Positions 25,331 to 33,317 of a stretch of 55,088 nucleotides of DNA are shown in pieces. Source of the stretch: Acholeplasmataceae bacterium (GTDB taxonomy: Bacteria > Bacillota_I > Bacilli_A > Acholeplasmatales > Acholeplasmataceae); contig JAUSOA010000021.1 in the NCBI GenBank assembly GCA_030656435.1, forward strand, positions 1-55,088, in the 5' to 3' direction. The notes under the pieces were generated by a model that saw only the letters and a list, made by a program, of their open reading frames with translations, searched no databases and was not told the origin of the DNA. Position 1 is the first letter of the stretch, and each line of letters opens with the position of its first letter. Position numbers and translations under genes: made by a program.

Positions 25331-26683
25331 TTAGTCTTTAACCGAATCGTCATCACGATCGGATTGAGCTGTAAATCTTGAGAATTCAGTATCAAATCTG
25401 AATCCTAAACGAATACCTGCCATACCTTGACGGTTTTTCGCAATCGATAGTTCGACTTCACCAGTTTTATTTTCTGGATTATGAACATAATAATCATTTC
25501 TATATAAAAACATTACGATATCGGCATCCTGTTCAATCGAACCAGATTCACGAAGATCAGCTAATACCGGTCTTTTATCTTCTCTCTTCTCAACTTCTCT
25601 AGATAGCTGAGATAGTGCCAAGATAGGAATCTTTAATTCTCTAGCCATTTGCTTTAAAGATCTTGAAATCTTCGCGACTTCTTCTTGTCTATTTCCCGAT
25701 CTGTCATCACCCTTAATTAACTGCAAATAGTCAATGACTACGAAATCAAGCTTTCCTTCTTGAGAAAGCTTTCTACATTTCGCTCGAATATCTGCAACAC
25801 TGACTGCTGCTGAATCATCAAATGAGATATGTAGCTTCGATAAGGACTGCATACCACCTTCTAAAAATTGCCATTCTCTTGATGTTAAATGCCCTGTTTT
25901 AATCTTATTATTTTCAATATTGGATTCCGAAGATAGCATACGTGCAGCAAGCTGCTCGTTACTCATTTCAAGAGAGAAAATAGCGACTCCTGCTTGACCA
26001 TCCTTATTACGTTTAGCCACATTTAACGCCAAATTCATCGCGAATGCGGATTTACCCATTGATGGACGGGCTGCAAGAATAATAAGTTCTTCTGGTTGAA
26101 GTCCAGCTGTAAGCTGGTCAAGGTTAGAAAATCCAGTTCTAAGTCCGGTAATCCCACCTTTTTTATCTCTATTCTTCTCTGTTTTTTCTTTAACTTCTCT
26201 AATAACATCAGCAAGTTCAGAAAACTCAGAGGTTTTTCTTTTTTGTGCAAGTGCGAAAATACTTTCTTCCGCAAGTGTCAAATATTCATTTGCATCCATA
26301 TCACCGGAATATCCAGTTTCTAATATTTCTGATGCGAGTTGAATAACCTGACGCTTCATGGATCCATCTCTAACAAGCTCTACATAGGTTTCTAAATGCT
26401 TGGTTGAAGGAACTGTTTCAGATAACGCTAAAAGATACTTCATTCCACCAGCTTTTTGAAGGTTTTGACCTTCTTCAAGCTTAGCTGCGACTGAAGTATA
26501 ATCGATTTTCATCGTATTGTTATGTAGTTCCTTCATTGCTTCAAAAATCAGTTGATGTGCTTGTTCAAAGAAGTCTTCATTATTCAGTTGATCAACTACT
26601 GATACAATCTCTTTAGGATCTAAAAATATAGTTCCTAAAACTGATTGTTCGGCTTCATGATGATGCGGTAAGCTTTTCGCCAT
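25331..26683 (-). CDS. dnaB: Replicative DNA helicase DnaB
   Basis: 450 residues, full length, with no intein. The N-terminal primase-interaction domain opens PHHHEAEQSVLGTIFLD. The RecA-like domain has Walker A ARPSMGKSAFA near residue 206, Walker B FVVIDYLQLI near residue 308 and the C-terminal arginine-finger region. It unwinds the fork as a hexamer. It follows rplI by ten bases in the conserved gdpP-rplI-dnaB order of Bacillota. Confidence 0.97.
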   Translation of the reverse strand: MAKSLPHHHEAEQSVLGTIFLDPKEIVSVVDQLNNEDFFEQAHQLIFEAMKELHNNTMKIDYTSVAAKLEEGQNLQKAGGMKYLLALSETVPSTKHLETYVELVRDGSMKRQVIQLASEILETGYSGDMDANEYLTLAEESIFALAQKRKTSEFSELADVIREVKEKTEKNRDKKGGITGLRTGFSNLDQLTAGLQPEELIILAARPSMGKSAFAMNLALNVAKRNKDGQAGVAIFSLEMSNEQLAARMLSSESNIENNKIKTGHLTSREWQFLEGGMQSLSKLHISFDDSAAVSVADIRAKCRKLSQEGKLDFVVIDYLQLIKGDDRSGNRQEEVAKISRSLKQMARELKIPILALSQLSREVEKREDKRPVLADLRESGSIEQDADIVMFLYRNDYYVHNPENKTGEVELSIAKNRQGMAGIRLGFRFDTEFSRFTAQSDRDDDSVKD

Positions 26684-26693
26684 GATCTAATAC

Positions 26694-27137
26694 CTACTTT
26701 TCAACGATATGGACTTCAAATAGTGCTTTAATATCCTTATGTAGCGAAACAGTTGCTGTATAAATGCCAACCGAGTTGATATCACTTGATAATTCTACTT
26801 TTTTCTTATCGATTAGAATATGATGAGCCTCTTCAAACGCTTCAACGATTTGTTTAGTCGTTACACTGCCAAAGAGTTTACCATCCTGACCGATTTGAAT
26901 GCCTAATGTCACCTTTTTATTATCGATCTCTGATTTTAATTTCTTCATTAAATCGATATGACGTTGCTGTGATAAAAATGCTTCTTCCTTCGCTTTATTT
27001 AAAGCGTTTAGGTTTTCATCTGATGCAAGCATTGCCTTCTTTTGAGTGACAAGAAATTGTCCAAAACCTGATGCAACCTCGATGACATCATCCTTCTTGC
27101 CCTTACCTTTAACATCCTCTAGTAAAATAACTTTCAC
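26694..27137 (-). CDS. rplI: Ribosomal protein L9, probable internal initiation within the fusion
   Basis: A GTG at 27135-27137 in the fusion frame would give a 147-residue L9, the normal size. GGAGGAGGAG lies five bases upstream, one of the strongest ribosome binding sites in the window. The N-terminal domain reads VKVILLEDVKGKGKKDDVIEV and the C-terminal rRNA-binding domain contains GKLFGSVTTKQI. A Gly-Gln-Phe-Leu segment replaces the usual RNFL/NYL in the N-domain loop. L9 binds domain V of 23S rRNA near the L1 stalk. Independent initiation is inferred because ribosomes need free L9 in large amounts. Confidence 0.85.
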   Translation of the reverse strand: MKVILLEDVKGKGKKDDVIEVASGFGQFLVTQKKAMLASDENLNALNKAKEEAFLSQQRHIDLMKKLKSEIDNKKVTLGIQIGQDGKLFGSVTTKQIVEAFEEAHHILIDKKKVELSSDINSVGIYTATVSLHKDIKALFEVHIVEK

Positions 27138-29129
27138 GAGTTCTCCTCCTCCACCATACTCGAGTTCCAAGTATGTTTTTAATTGATTATATACCTCAGT
27201 TATAGATTGGTTTTCAATTTGAGCTGCAGCACTATTTAAGTGCCCACCACCCCCGAAAGCCTCCATTAAAATTTGAACATTGACTTGCTGATAGGATCTT
27301 GCTGAAACGCCTACCTTATCATTACCCATTCTTGAAATCATAAATGCAGCATCAATTCCATTGATTTGTAGAAGTGACTCTGCAACCTGTGCGAGTAAAA
27401 TCCGGTCATCATAAATATCTGATGTTACCGCGAACGCGAAACGATCTAAAAATATTTCGACATTTCCTAATAATTTATTAATTTCTAATGTGCGCATTAA
27501 ATCTCGACGTAGCCACAATTTGACATCGGTGATATCAGCACCTAAATCCTTTAATTTAGATGCGACCTCAAAGGTGCGAGATCCTGTACGATAACTGAAG
27601 TTATTGGTATCCACCACAAGACCACCATACATGATGGTTGCTTCAAATGGTGTGATTTTGATTTCTTCTTCCATATTATAGAAATTGAGTAATTCCATAA
27701 CTAATTCAATCGTAGATGATGCATAGGGCTCAATAAAGCTGAATATTGCATCAAATGTGTCCTCACCGACTCGGTGATGATCGATAACAATGAGTTTATT
27801 TACCTTCTTTAATAATTCCTGCGACATTACAATCTTTGGTGATTGAGAATCTACAACAATAAGTAAACTATCATCATTAACCTCAGTAACTGCAACCTCT
27901 GAGGTCACTACGTTTTCTGTAAAGCTTGGCATTTTTTCTTTAAGCAAATCATAAACCTTGATAACGGTATTATCTAGCTTTGCTTCATCAATAACGATAC
28001 GTACGGGCTTTTTACTGACCTTCGCCATATGATAGACTGCAATCATTGAACCGAATGCATCTAGATCCGCTTGGTTATGTCCCATAACAAAAATATTGGT
28101 TGCTTTATCCGTAAAGTCTTTAATCGTTTGTGCGTTAATTCTCACGCCGACTCTTGAGCTTTTAGCGGCAGCATCACTTTTCGCGCCAAAATAGATAATC
28201 TTTTGGTCTTGGATATTGACTACAACCTGATCACCACCACGCTTTTCAGCGAGTTCGACAGCGTTTTGCGCATAAATTCCTAGCTCTTCATAATCCACAT
28301 CCCATGATGCAACACCCATAGAAATAGAGACTCTCACCTGATTTGCTGTAGAGATGGAACGAATCTTATCTAGGATATCAAACTTATCTTGAATGATTAA
28401 ATTTAACTGCTTTCGATATAAAACAACAATGAGTCTTTCATCTGCGTAGGGCTTTAAGAATCCATCATATTTATTTGCCCAGTCTGCAATTGCAGCTAAG
28501 TATTCACCCTTCAAAGAAGATTGTTCAGAGACATCCATCGATCCGAGTGCTTCATCTAGGTTATCTAAATAAATAATACCTAGTGCAGGAATTTGATCTT
28601 GATATCTTTGCTTAACATGTTCTCTTTCTGTAACATTGAACAGGTAGAAAAACTTATATTCAGAACGGTAGATGACATCATAGGTTTCATTTTTAATTTG
28701 AATAGAAAATTCAATTCGATTGTTCATTGCTGATAAATGGAGTTGAGGATGAACATCCTTTAAATTCTTTCCAGCAATCTTAGGATCGAAAATTGATTTT
28801 GCGTGTGGATTTGCCCATTTGATTTCAAAATCATCATCTAAGGCAATAATTCCAATGGGTAGTTCATTAAATACTTCATCGCCAACCTGATTGACGTGGT
28901 AGGATAGCTTAGTCCACATCGAGAGTCGGTTTTGAAGGGTTTTTACCTTTTGTCTAGCCTGATAGTTCAGTGAAATATAAAATGCTGCAAAGACTAAAAT
29001 CATGCCAGATAGCATGAGTAGTAAAAGGAAGAATTGTGCTCCCGATTGAAAGTTGAAATAAGGTGTGTATAAAATCACGCTGACAACAAATACTATAGAT
29101 GCTATGATGAGAAAAAGCCATCGTTTCAT
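26694..29129 (-). CDS. gdpP: In-frame fusion: GdpP-type cyclic-di-AMP phosphodiesterase and ribosomal protein L9
   Basis: 811 residues with no stop between two genes that are normally separate. Residues 1-664 are GdpP: two membrane helices (3-21, 31-53), a PAS domain (~88-170), a degenerate GGDEF domain (~180-300), then the DHH domain with HNQADLD (351-357), VVDSQ (426-429) and IDHH (449-452), and DHHA1 with FGGGGHLNSAAAQ. GdpP hydrolyses cyclic-di-AMP. Motif VVDSQ replaces the more usual VVDTH. Residues 665-811 are a complete L9. The join, YGGGGEL, is encoded by the L9 ribosome binding site. Whether a fused protein is made, L9 alone, or both, is unknown. Confidence 0.92.
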   Translation of the reverse strand: MKRWLFLIIASIVFVVSVILYTPYFNFQSGAQFFLLLLMLSGMILVFAAFYISLNYQARQKVKTLQNRLSMWTKLSYHVNQVGDEVFNELPIGIIALDDDFEIKWANPHAKSIFDPKIAGKNLKDVHPQLHLSAMNNRIEFSIQIKNETYDVIYRSEYKFFYLFNVTEREHVKQRYQDQIPALGIIYLDNLDEALGSMDVSEQSSLKGEYLAAIADWANKYDGFLKPYADERLIVVLYRKQLNLIIQDKFDILDKIRSISTANQVRVSISMGVASWDVDYEELGIYAQNAVELAEKRGGDQVVVNIQDQKIIYFGAKSDAAAKSSRVGVRINAQTIKDFTDKATNIFVMGHNQADLDAFGSMIAVYHMAKVSKKPVRIVIDEAKLDNTVIKVYDLLKEKMPSFTENVVTSEVAVTEVNDDSLLIVVDSQSPKIVMSQELLKKVNKLIVIDHHRVGEDTFDAIFSFIEPYASSTIELVMELLNFYNMEEEIKITPFEATIMYGGLVVDTNNFSYRTGSRTFEVASKLKDLGADITDVKLWLRRDLMRTLEINKLLGNVEIFLDRFAFAVTSDIYDDRILLAQVAESLLQINGIDAAFMISRMGNDKVGVSARSYQQVNVQILMEAFGGGGHLNSAAAQIENQSITEVYNQLKTYLELEYGGGGELVKVILLEDVKGKGKKDDVIEVASGFGQFLVTQKKAMLASDENLNALNKAKEEAFLSQQRHIDLMKKLKSEIDNKKVTLGIQIGQDGKLFGSVTTKQIVEAFEEAHHILIDKKKVELSSDINSVGIYTATVSLHKDIKALFEVHIVEK

Positions 29130-29260
29130 GAGCTCACCTACTTTAAAAATATTATATCACGTTTGAGAATAATATAAAGATATTATCTTTAAAGACAAAG
29201 GAAAAAATGATTTATTTTTCTCCCATAATCTTTAAGAAAGTTTTCTTGATTTGATTAAAC

Positions 29261-29285
29261 AAAAAACCCATATTTAAAATATGGG
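29261..29285 (-). terminator. Terminator of rpsF-ssb-rpsR
   Basis: Minus strand CCCATAT / ATATGGG stem with a five-base loop followed by T6. It starts 18 bases after the rpsR stop. Confidence 0.9.
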
Positions 29286-29303
29286 CTTATCTATTTTAGT
29301 TAA

Positions 29304-29543
29304 CTAGTCTTTTACGAATGGTAAAAGCGCCATGTGACGAGCTCTCTTGATAGCGATAGCAAGTGGACGTTGCCATTTAGCTGATGTTCCAGTTACACGT
29401 CTTGGTAAAATCTTACCGCGGTCTGTAACGAAACGCTTTAACAGCTCAACATCCTTAAAATCTATGTGTTCTACTTTATTTTGTGTAAAGTAACATACTT
29501 TCTTACGCTTCTTGAATCCGCCACCACGTCTATTTTGTTGCAT
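29304..29543 (-). CDS. rpsR: Ribosomal protein S18
   Basis: 79 residues. The block DVELLKRFVTDRGKILPRRVTGTSAK..Q and the end KRARHMALLPFVKD are the S18 signature. An N-terminal basic tail (RRGGGFKKRKK) contacts 16S rRNA. In the 30S platform, S18 binds S6, encoded two genes upstream. Single cysteine Cys18 only, so it is not a zinc-binding paralogue. Confidence 0.97.
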   Translation of the reverse strand: MQQNRRGGGFKKRKKVCYFTQNKVEHIDFKDVELLKRFVTDRGKILPRRVTGTSAKWQRPLAIAIKRARHMALLPFVKD

Positions 29544-29555
29544 GATGTTTCCTCC

Positions 29556-29978
29556 TTAAAATGGTAAATCTTCTTCTGCAGCGAGTTGCTTACTTGTTTC
29601 GTAGAACTCGTCGTTTTCTGAAGTATTTGTTTCTTCTCTTACTGGTTGTTCTGCTGTGTCGCCTTTGCTTTCTAAAAACTGGACGGAATCACAAACAACC
29701 TCGGTAACGTAACGTGTGCCGTTGTCCGCTTCATACGTTCTCGTTTGAATGCGTCCTTCAACACCTAAGAGTGCACCTTTTCTAACAAAGCGCGCTAAAT
29801 TTTCTGCTTGTTTACGCCAAACGACACATTGAATAAAGTCGGCTTGTTTTTCGCCAGCTTGATCCGCAAATTGTCTATTGACTGCAAGCGTAAAGGATAC
29901 AACGGCTATATTAGATTGGGTAGACTTTATTTCTGGGTCTTTGGTAATTCTACCAACCAAAATAACTCTATTGATCAT
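29556..29978 (-). CDS. ssb: Single-stranded DNA-binding protein
   Basis: 140 residues. An OB fold starts MINRVILVGRITKDPEI, with FIQCVVWRKQAENLARFV near residue 47. A short acidic linker leads to the C-terminal tip AAEEDLPF, which recruits repair and replication partners. The position between rpsF and rpsR is the standard one. It starts three bases after the rpsF stop, within reach of the GGAAGG site in rpsF. Confidence 0.97.
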   Translation of the reverse strand: MINRVILVGRITKDPEIKSTQSNIAVVSFTLAVNRQFADQAGEKQADFIQCVVWRKQAENLARFVRKGALLGVEGRIQTRTYEADNGTRYVTEVVCDSVQFLESKGDTAEQPVREETNTSENDEFYETSKQLAAEEDLPF

Positions 29979-29980
29979 AA

Positions 29981-30268
29981 TTATTCGCCTTCCTTTACAA
30001 CTATGAAGCGAATTACTTCTTCAGTAATTCTAACGACACGATTAAATTCAGCAACTGCTTCTGGAGTAGCATCTACTAGTAGCCAAACGTAATACCCTTT
30101 TTTGTAGTGATCGATCTCGTAGGCTAAGTCTTTTAGCCCCAACTCTTTGATTTCAAGAACTTTGCTACTGTAGTTTTCAAATATTTGATTAAAATTTCCT
30201 ACAATCTGCTTAATGTTCTCGCTCTCAACAGTTGGACGGATGATGTACATTACTTCGTATTTTTTCAT
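29981..30268 (-). CDS. rpsF: Ribosomal protein S6
   Basis: 95 residues from the ATG at 30268, six bases after AGGAGGTG. An in-frame GTG at 30277 lies inside that ribosome binding site and is not used as start. MKKYEVMYIIRP and the loop LAYEIDHYKKGYYVWLL are typical. The protein lacks the long acidic C-terminal tail found in gammaproteobacteria. It is first gene of the rpsF-ssb-rpsR operon. Confidence 0.97.
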   Translation of the reverse strand: MKKYEVMYIIRPTVESENIKQIVGNFNQIFENYSSKVLEIKELGLKDLAYEIDHYKKGYYVWLLVDATPEAVAEFNRVVRITEEVIRFIVVKEGE

Positions 30269-30332
30269 CTGTTCCACCTCCTTTTGGTCTATGGTCTATA
30301 TAAGACAAGGATTATCTATCTTATGCCAAATC

Positions 30333-30361
30333 ATTATATCATATATGATATGATAATACAA
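30333..30361 (-). promoter_or_regulatory. Promoter of rpsF-ssb-rpsR with an overlapping 16-bp palindrome
   Basis: Minus strand TTGTAT, 17-base spacer ending TGA, TATAAT. A perfect palindrome ATATCATATATGATAT (30336-30351) covers the -10 and half of the spacer, a place where a repressor could act. The leader also contains short repeats of TATAGACCA-like sequence before the ribosome binding site. Confidence 0.75.
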
Positions 30362-30382
30362 CTTGTTTTGAATCCTTTTTTT

Positions 30383-30844
30383 CTAGAGGATTGTGTTCAA
30401 TTTCTCATAGATGAATTGAACTGTTTTTTCAATTGCATCCACTCTAGAATATGCCTCTAAGTCAATATAAAATACTTTCATTTCTTGCTTGCAAAGGATG
30501 GATACCCATGCCTCTTGCTTTAATGTTTTTTCCTGTAAGGTTGGACCAGCATTGCCTGTAATACCAACACCAATATCTGAACCAATGACATCCTTTATTT
30601 TTCTAGCCATGATTGAAGATATTTCTTTACTGACGATACCATACTTGTTGATATCCTCTAAAGTAATGTTTAATAAATTATGTTTTTGCTTAACACTGTA
30701 GGCTACAATACTGCCTGAAATAACCTTAGATGCGCCTGGGTTTTTCATTAATTCATAGGTAGCGGCACCTCCAGTCATACTTTCAGCAAATGCTATTGTT
30801 AAGCCTTTATCAAGTAGTTTATTAAATAACTCTTTTGAAATCAT
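30383..30844 (-). CDS. pncC: CinA C-terminal domain protein (NMN amidohydrolase, PncC type)
   Basis: 153 residues, the stand-alone form of the CinA C-terminal domain. The signature AFAESMTGG near residue 20, SGSIVAYSV near 43 and GVGITGNAGPT near 94 are present. PncC deamidates nicotinamide mononucleotide to nicotinate mononucleotide, recycling the by-product of DNA ligase. The N-terminal COG1058 domain of full CinA is absent. The ATG overlaps the upstream protease stop as ATGA. No clear terminator follows. Confidence 0.9.
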   Translation of the reverse strand: MISKELFNKLLDKGLTIAFAESMTGGAATYELMKNPGASKVISGSIVAYSVKQKHNLLNITLEDINKYGIVSKEISSIMARKIKDVIGSDIGVGITGNAGPTLQEKTLKQEAWVSILCKQEMKVFYIDLEAYSRVDAIEKTVQFIYEKLNTIL

Positions 30845-31917
30845 GACAAGATAATGGTGTAGGTTAGTGTAACGAATTCTCCGTTCACTTTACGCATGAC
30901 TTTTAAAACATGTGGATCACCAAATGCAGCGTTAGCAAGTTGAGCTCCAATGTCTGCAATCGATGTGACAGGTGTTCCATTCATCTCAACAATTAGATCA
31001 TATTTTTCTAAATAATCCTTAGCATTTCTAGTTTGGTCAAAGCCTACTACAACGACTCCAACTGGGTTCGGAGGAAGTAATGAAGCATCATTTTCCTGTA
31101 GGAAGATGGAGACTTCTTGAACTGAAATACCAAGTCTTGGTTTTCTCTCTACTTTTTGATAATCGCTTTCCTTAAAGTTTCTTACAATGGGTGCAATTTT
31201 ATTAATAGAAAGTGAATAGTTTAGGCCCTCTGCAGCAATGGTACCATCCTTAGATGAAACTGTTGGAATCTTAGCAACATTAATACCAATTAATTCACCT
31301 TTTAAATTAAATAATGGTCCACCACTATTTCCAGGATTTAACTCTGCATCATGCATAATCGCTAGTCCAACAACTCCATTATAGGAAAATGTAGGTAGGC
31401 TAACAATTCCTTGAGTTACATAGTTGAACTTATCAATATTTTGTGGAGATCCAATCGCGTAAACATCCTGACCCTTCACGATTTCAGTGATGGTGTTATT
31501 GTTGATTGGGGCAACATCATGAACTCTAAAGGTTTTACTGGACTTAAATCTGACCACTGCAATATCATATAATTGATATCCTGCATAATCAGATACTTGA
31601 ATATCTGTTTGACTACTACCAAAATGAACGGTCATTTCTCCACCGTTTTCTACGACATGGTAATTGGTCATTACATAATATAATGTTTGATTAGTTTCAA
31701 GAATTGGTTCGCTTTTAAATATAATTCCAGATCCGTGACCTGTCTCTGTTTTGACTGCAACAACAGATGGTTCTACGGTTCTAATCATATCAATTCTTAG
31801 CTGCTCATAGGGTGTCGGTGATTGATAAGGAACTTCTGCACGTAGTACAAAAGAGCATCCTGTTAATGCTAATACTGTCATTAATGCTAATACGAGATAA
31901 AGTAATTTTTTCTTCAT
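30841..31917 (-). CDS. HtrA/DegP-like trypsin-type serine protease, lipoprotein
   Basis: 358 residues. A lipobox LALTGC puts lipid on Cys21, so the enzyme is anchored outside the cell, whereas most HtrA proteins have a membrane helix. The catalytic triad is His87 (TNYHVV), Asp118 (LYDIAVVRF) and Ser198 (NPGNSGGPL). A single PDZ domain follows from about residue 265. Such proteases remove misfolded exported proteins, a job that fits the PrsA-like foldase elsewhere in the window. It overlaps tatD upstream and pncC downstream by ATGA, so all three form one operon. Confidence 0.92.
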   Translation of the reverse strand: MKKKLLYLVLALMTVLALTGCSFVLRAEVPYQSPTPYEQLRIDMIRTVEPSVVAVKTETGHGSGIIFKSEPILETNQTLYYVMTNYHVVENGGEMTVHFGSSQTDIQVSDYAGYQLYDIAVVRFKSSKTFRVHDVAPINNNTITEIVKGQDVYAIGSPQNIDKFNYVTQGIVSLPTFSYNGVVGLAIMHDAELNPGNSGGPLFNLKGELIGINVAKIPTVSSKDGTIAAEGLNYSLSINKIAPIVRNFKESDYQKVERKPRLGISVQEVSIFLQENDASLLPPNPVGVVVVGFDQTRNAKDYLEKYDLIVEMNGTPVTSIADIGAQLANAAFGDPHVLKVMRKVNGEFVTLTYTIILS

Positions 31918-32684
31918 AAAATGTGTCCTCCTAAATGAAATAATTTATGTGCATTTTTTGTGGTAATTCTTGAAACTTCTTCAAGGGATAACCCTTTGAT
32001 TTGTGCTATTTTTTCAACTACATACCTAGTATAGCTTGGCTCGTTTCTTTTCCCCCGGTAGGGCATTGGTGCCATATAGGGACTATCTGTTTCAACCAAG
32101 ATATAATTTAAATCAATTTTTTGAACCAGTTCAACAAGCACTTCATTTTTTTTGAATGTAATCGGTCCATCAATACCTATATAAAATCCTAAATCAACAG
32201 CCTTTTGGGCATCCTTAAAATCTGATGAAAAACAATGAAATACACCTGATACCTTTCCCTTATAGGGCAAAAGCATCTCATAGGCTTCAGTAAATGAATC
32301 TCTTGTGTGAATGATGAGTGGCAATTTCTTTTTAACTGCGAGTTCTATTTGTTCCTTAAAGACCTTATACTGAAGTTCCTTGTTATCGGTTTTCCAGTAA
32401 AAATCGAGTCCGCATTCACCAATTGCTACTACCTTTTTATGATTCAAAAGACTTTCTAAATGATTGGTTGTTGAGCCTTCCACATAGCCTGGATGAACAC
32501 CAACTGTTGCGAAAAGCATTTCATGATTTTCAGCAAGCTTAATTGCTATATGATTGGATGCTTCATCCATTCCAATAACAATAATCTTTCCTACACCAGC
32601 CTTGACGGCACGTTCTAGAACTGCATCCATATCATTTTGAAAATCATCCGTATTTAAATGTGTGTGTGTATCTATAATCATCAT
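31914..32684 (-). CDS. tatD: TatD family metal-dependent DNase
   Basis: 256 residues. Metal ligands: DTHTHLN at the N-terminus, GECGLDFYW near residue 92, IIHTRDSF near 128, HCFSSD near 153 and VETDSPY near 203. TatD proteins are TIM-barrel 3'-5' exonucleases acting on single-stranded DNA and damaged ends. ATG at 32684 follows GAGG; a second ATG is adjacent. It is first gene of tatD-htrA-pncC, downstream of a leader with two alternative hairpins. Confidence 0.93.
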   Translation of the reverse strand: MMIIDTHTHLNTDDFQNDMDAVLERAVKAGVGKIIVIGMDEASNHIAIKLAENHEMLFATVGVHPGYVEGSTTNHLESLLNHKKVVAIGECGLDFYWKTDNKELQYKVFKEQIELAVKKKLPLIIHTRDSFTEAYEMLLPYKGKVSGVFHCFSSDFKDAQKAVDLGFYIGIDGPITFKKNEVLVELVQKIDLNYILVETDSPYMAPMPYRGKRNEPSYTRYVVEKIAQIKGLSLEEVSRITTKNAHKLFHLGGHIL

Positions 32685-32726
32685 TGATCATCCTCATTTG
32701 ATTACTCATATTTTATCATAAATAGA

Positions 32727-32785
32727 GAAAAATAGATTGGGTTTGCTTACTTTAACTCAATCTAACATTTTTTTATAAATTGAGT
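32727..32785 (-). terminator. Terminator with an overlapping alternative hairpin
   Basis: Minus strand hairpin TAGATTGAGTT / AACCCAATCTA (one mismatch) followed by T5. Its 5' arm is also the 3' arm of an upstream hairpin ACTCAAT...ATTGAGT, so the two exclude each other. It ends the small lipoprotein gene and lies 43 bases before tatD. Confidence 0.6.
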
Positions 32786-32826
32786 AAAAAAAGAAGCCAA
32801 TAAAATGCATTAACCACTCTTTTTTC

Positions 32827-33234
32827 TTACTTACCTTCAAATAGAGAAAGCATATTTTGATCGATTGCAATCATGACGATACGACCTCTTCGAAGCCAAT
32901 ACTCAAAATCAGTAATATTAAAATTACCTTCATCTAATATTTTGAAAAAGCGTGTAGCATCACTACGACTATCAAACTCGATGATATAAACTTCTGTAAT
33001 TTGATTTTTTCTACCTTCAATCACTCGAAGAACCTGACAATCACAGTTCATTTGCAAAGTAATTGCGTCATTCAAATCATTAACCTGTGCTTTTGGATAT
33101 TCAATGATTGAAAATCCTTCATCAATTAAAACGATTTCCATATCTGTCATGCTTGTGACTTCTATACATGAGGTAAATATTATCAAAGATAAAGAAAACA
33201 TTAAGATTAAAGATAGTTTTACTATAAATCTCAT
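32827..33234 (-). CDS. Small lipoprotein of unknown function
   Basis: 135 residues. Signal peptide with lipobox IIFTSC, so Cys23 is the predicted lipidation site. The mature part of about 112 residues is a mix of short strands and helices, with one CDC motif (NCDCQV near residue 66) and the phrase IIEFDSRSDATRFFK near residue 92, a pattern seen in small alpha/beta folds. I recognise no family. It lies between the tuf terminator and a terminator/attenuator, so it appears to be a single-gene unit. Confidence 0.75.
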   Translation of the reverse strand: MRFIVKLSLILMFSLSLIIFTSCIEVTSMTDMEIVLIDEGFSIIEYPKAQVNDLNDAITLQMNCDCQVLRVIEGRKNQITEVYIIEFDSRSDATRFFKILDEGNFNITDFEYWLRRGRIVMIAIDQNMLSLFEGK

Positions 33235-33283
33235 CTATAAACACCTCGCTTTGCACTTCCTTTATCATAGCACCATTTAAAGA

Positions 33284-33308
33284 TAAAAAAAAGAGGCCGA
33301 AGCCTCTT
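33284..33308 (-). terminator. Terminator of the str operon / tuf
   Basis: Minus strand AAGAGGC-TTCG-GCCTCTT followed by eight T. A UUCG-type loop on a GC-rich stem makes it strong. Confidence 0.93.
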
Positions 33309-33317
33309 TATGATTTA

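Noticed and set aside
26694..29129. Frameshift or missed stop between gdpP and rplI
   Set aside because: The frame is continuous and both domains are complete, so I report a fusion; a point sequencing error that removed a stop cannot be excluded from sequence alone.
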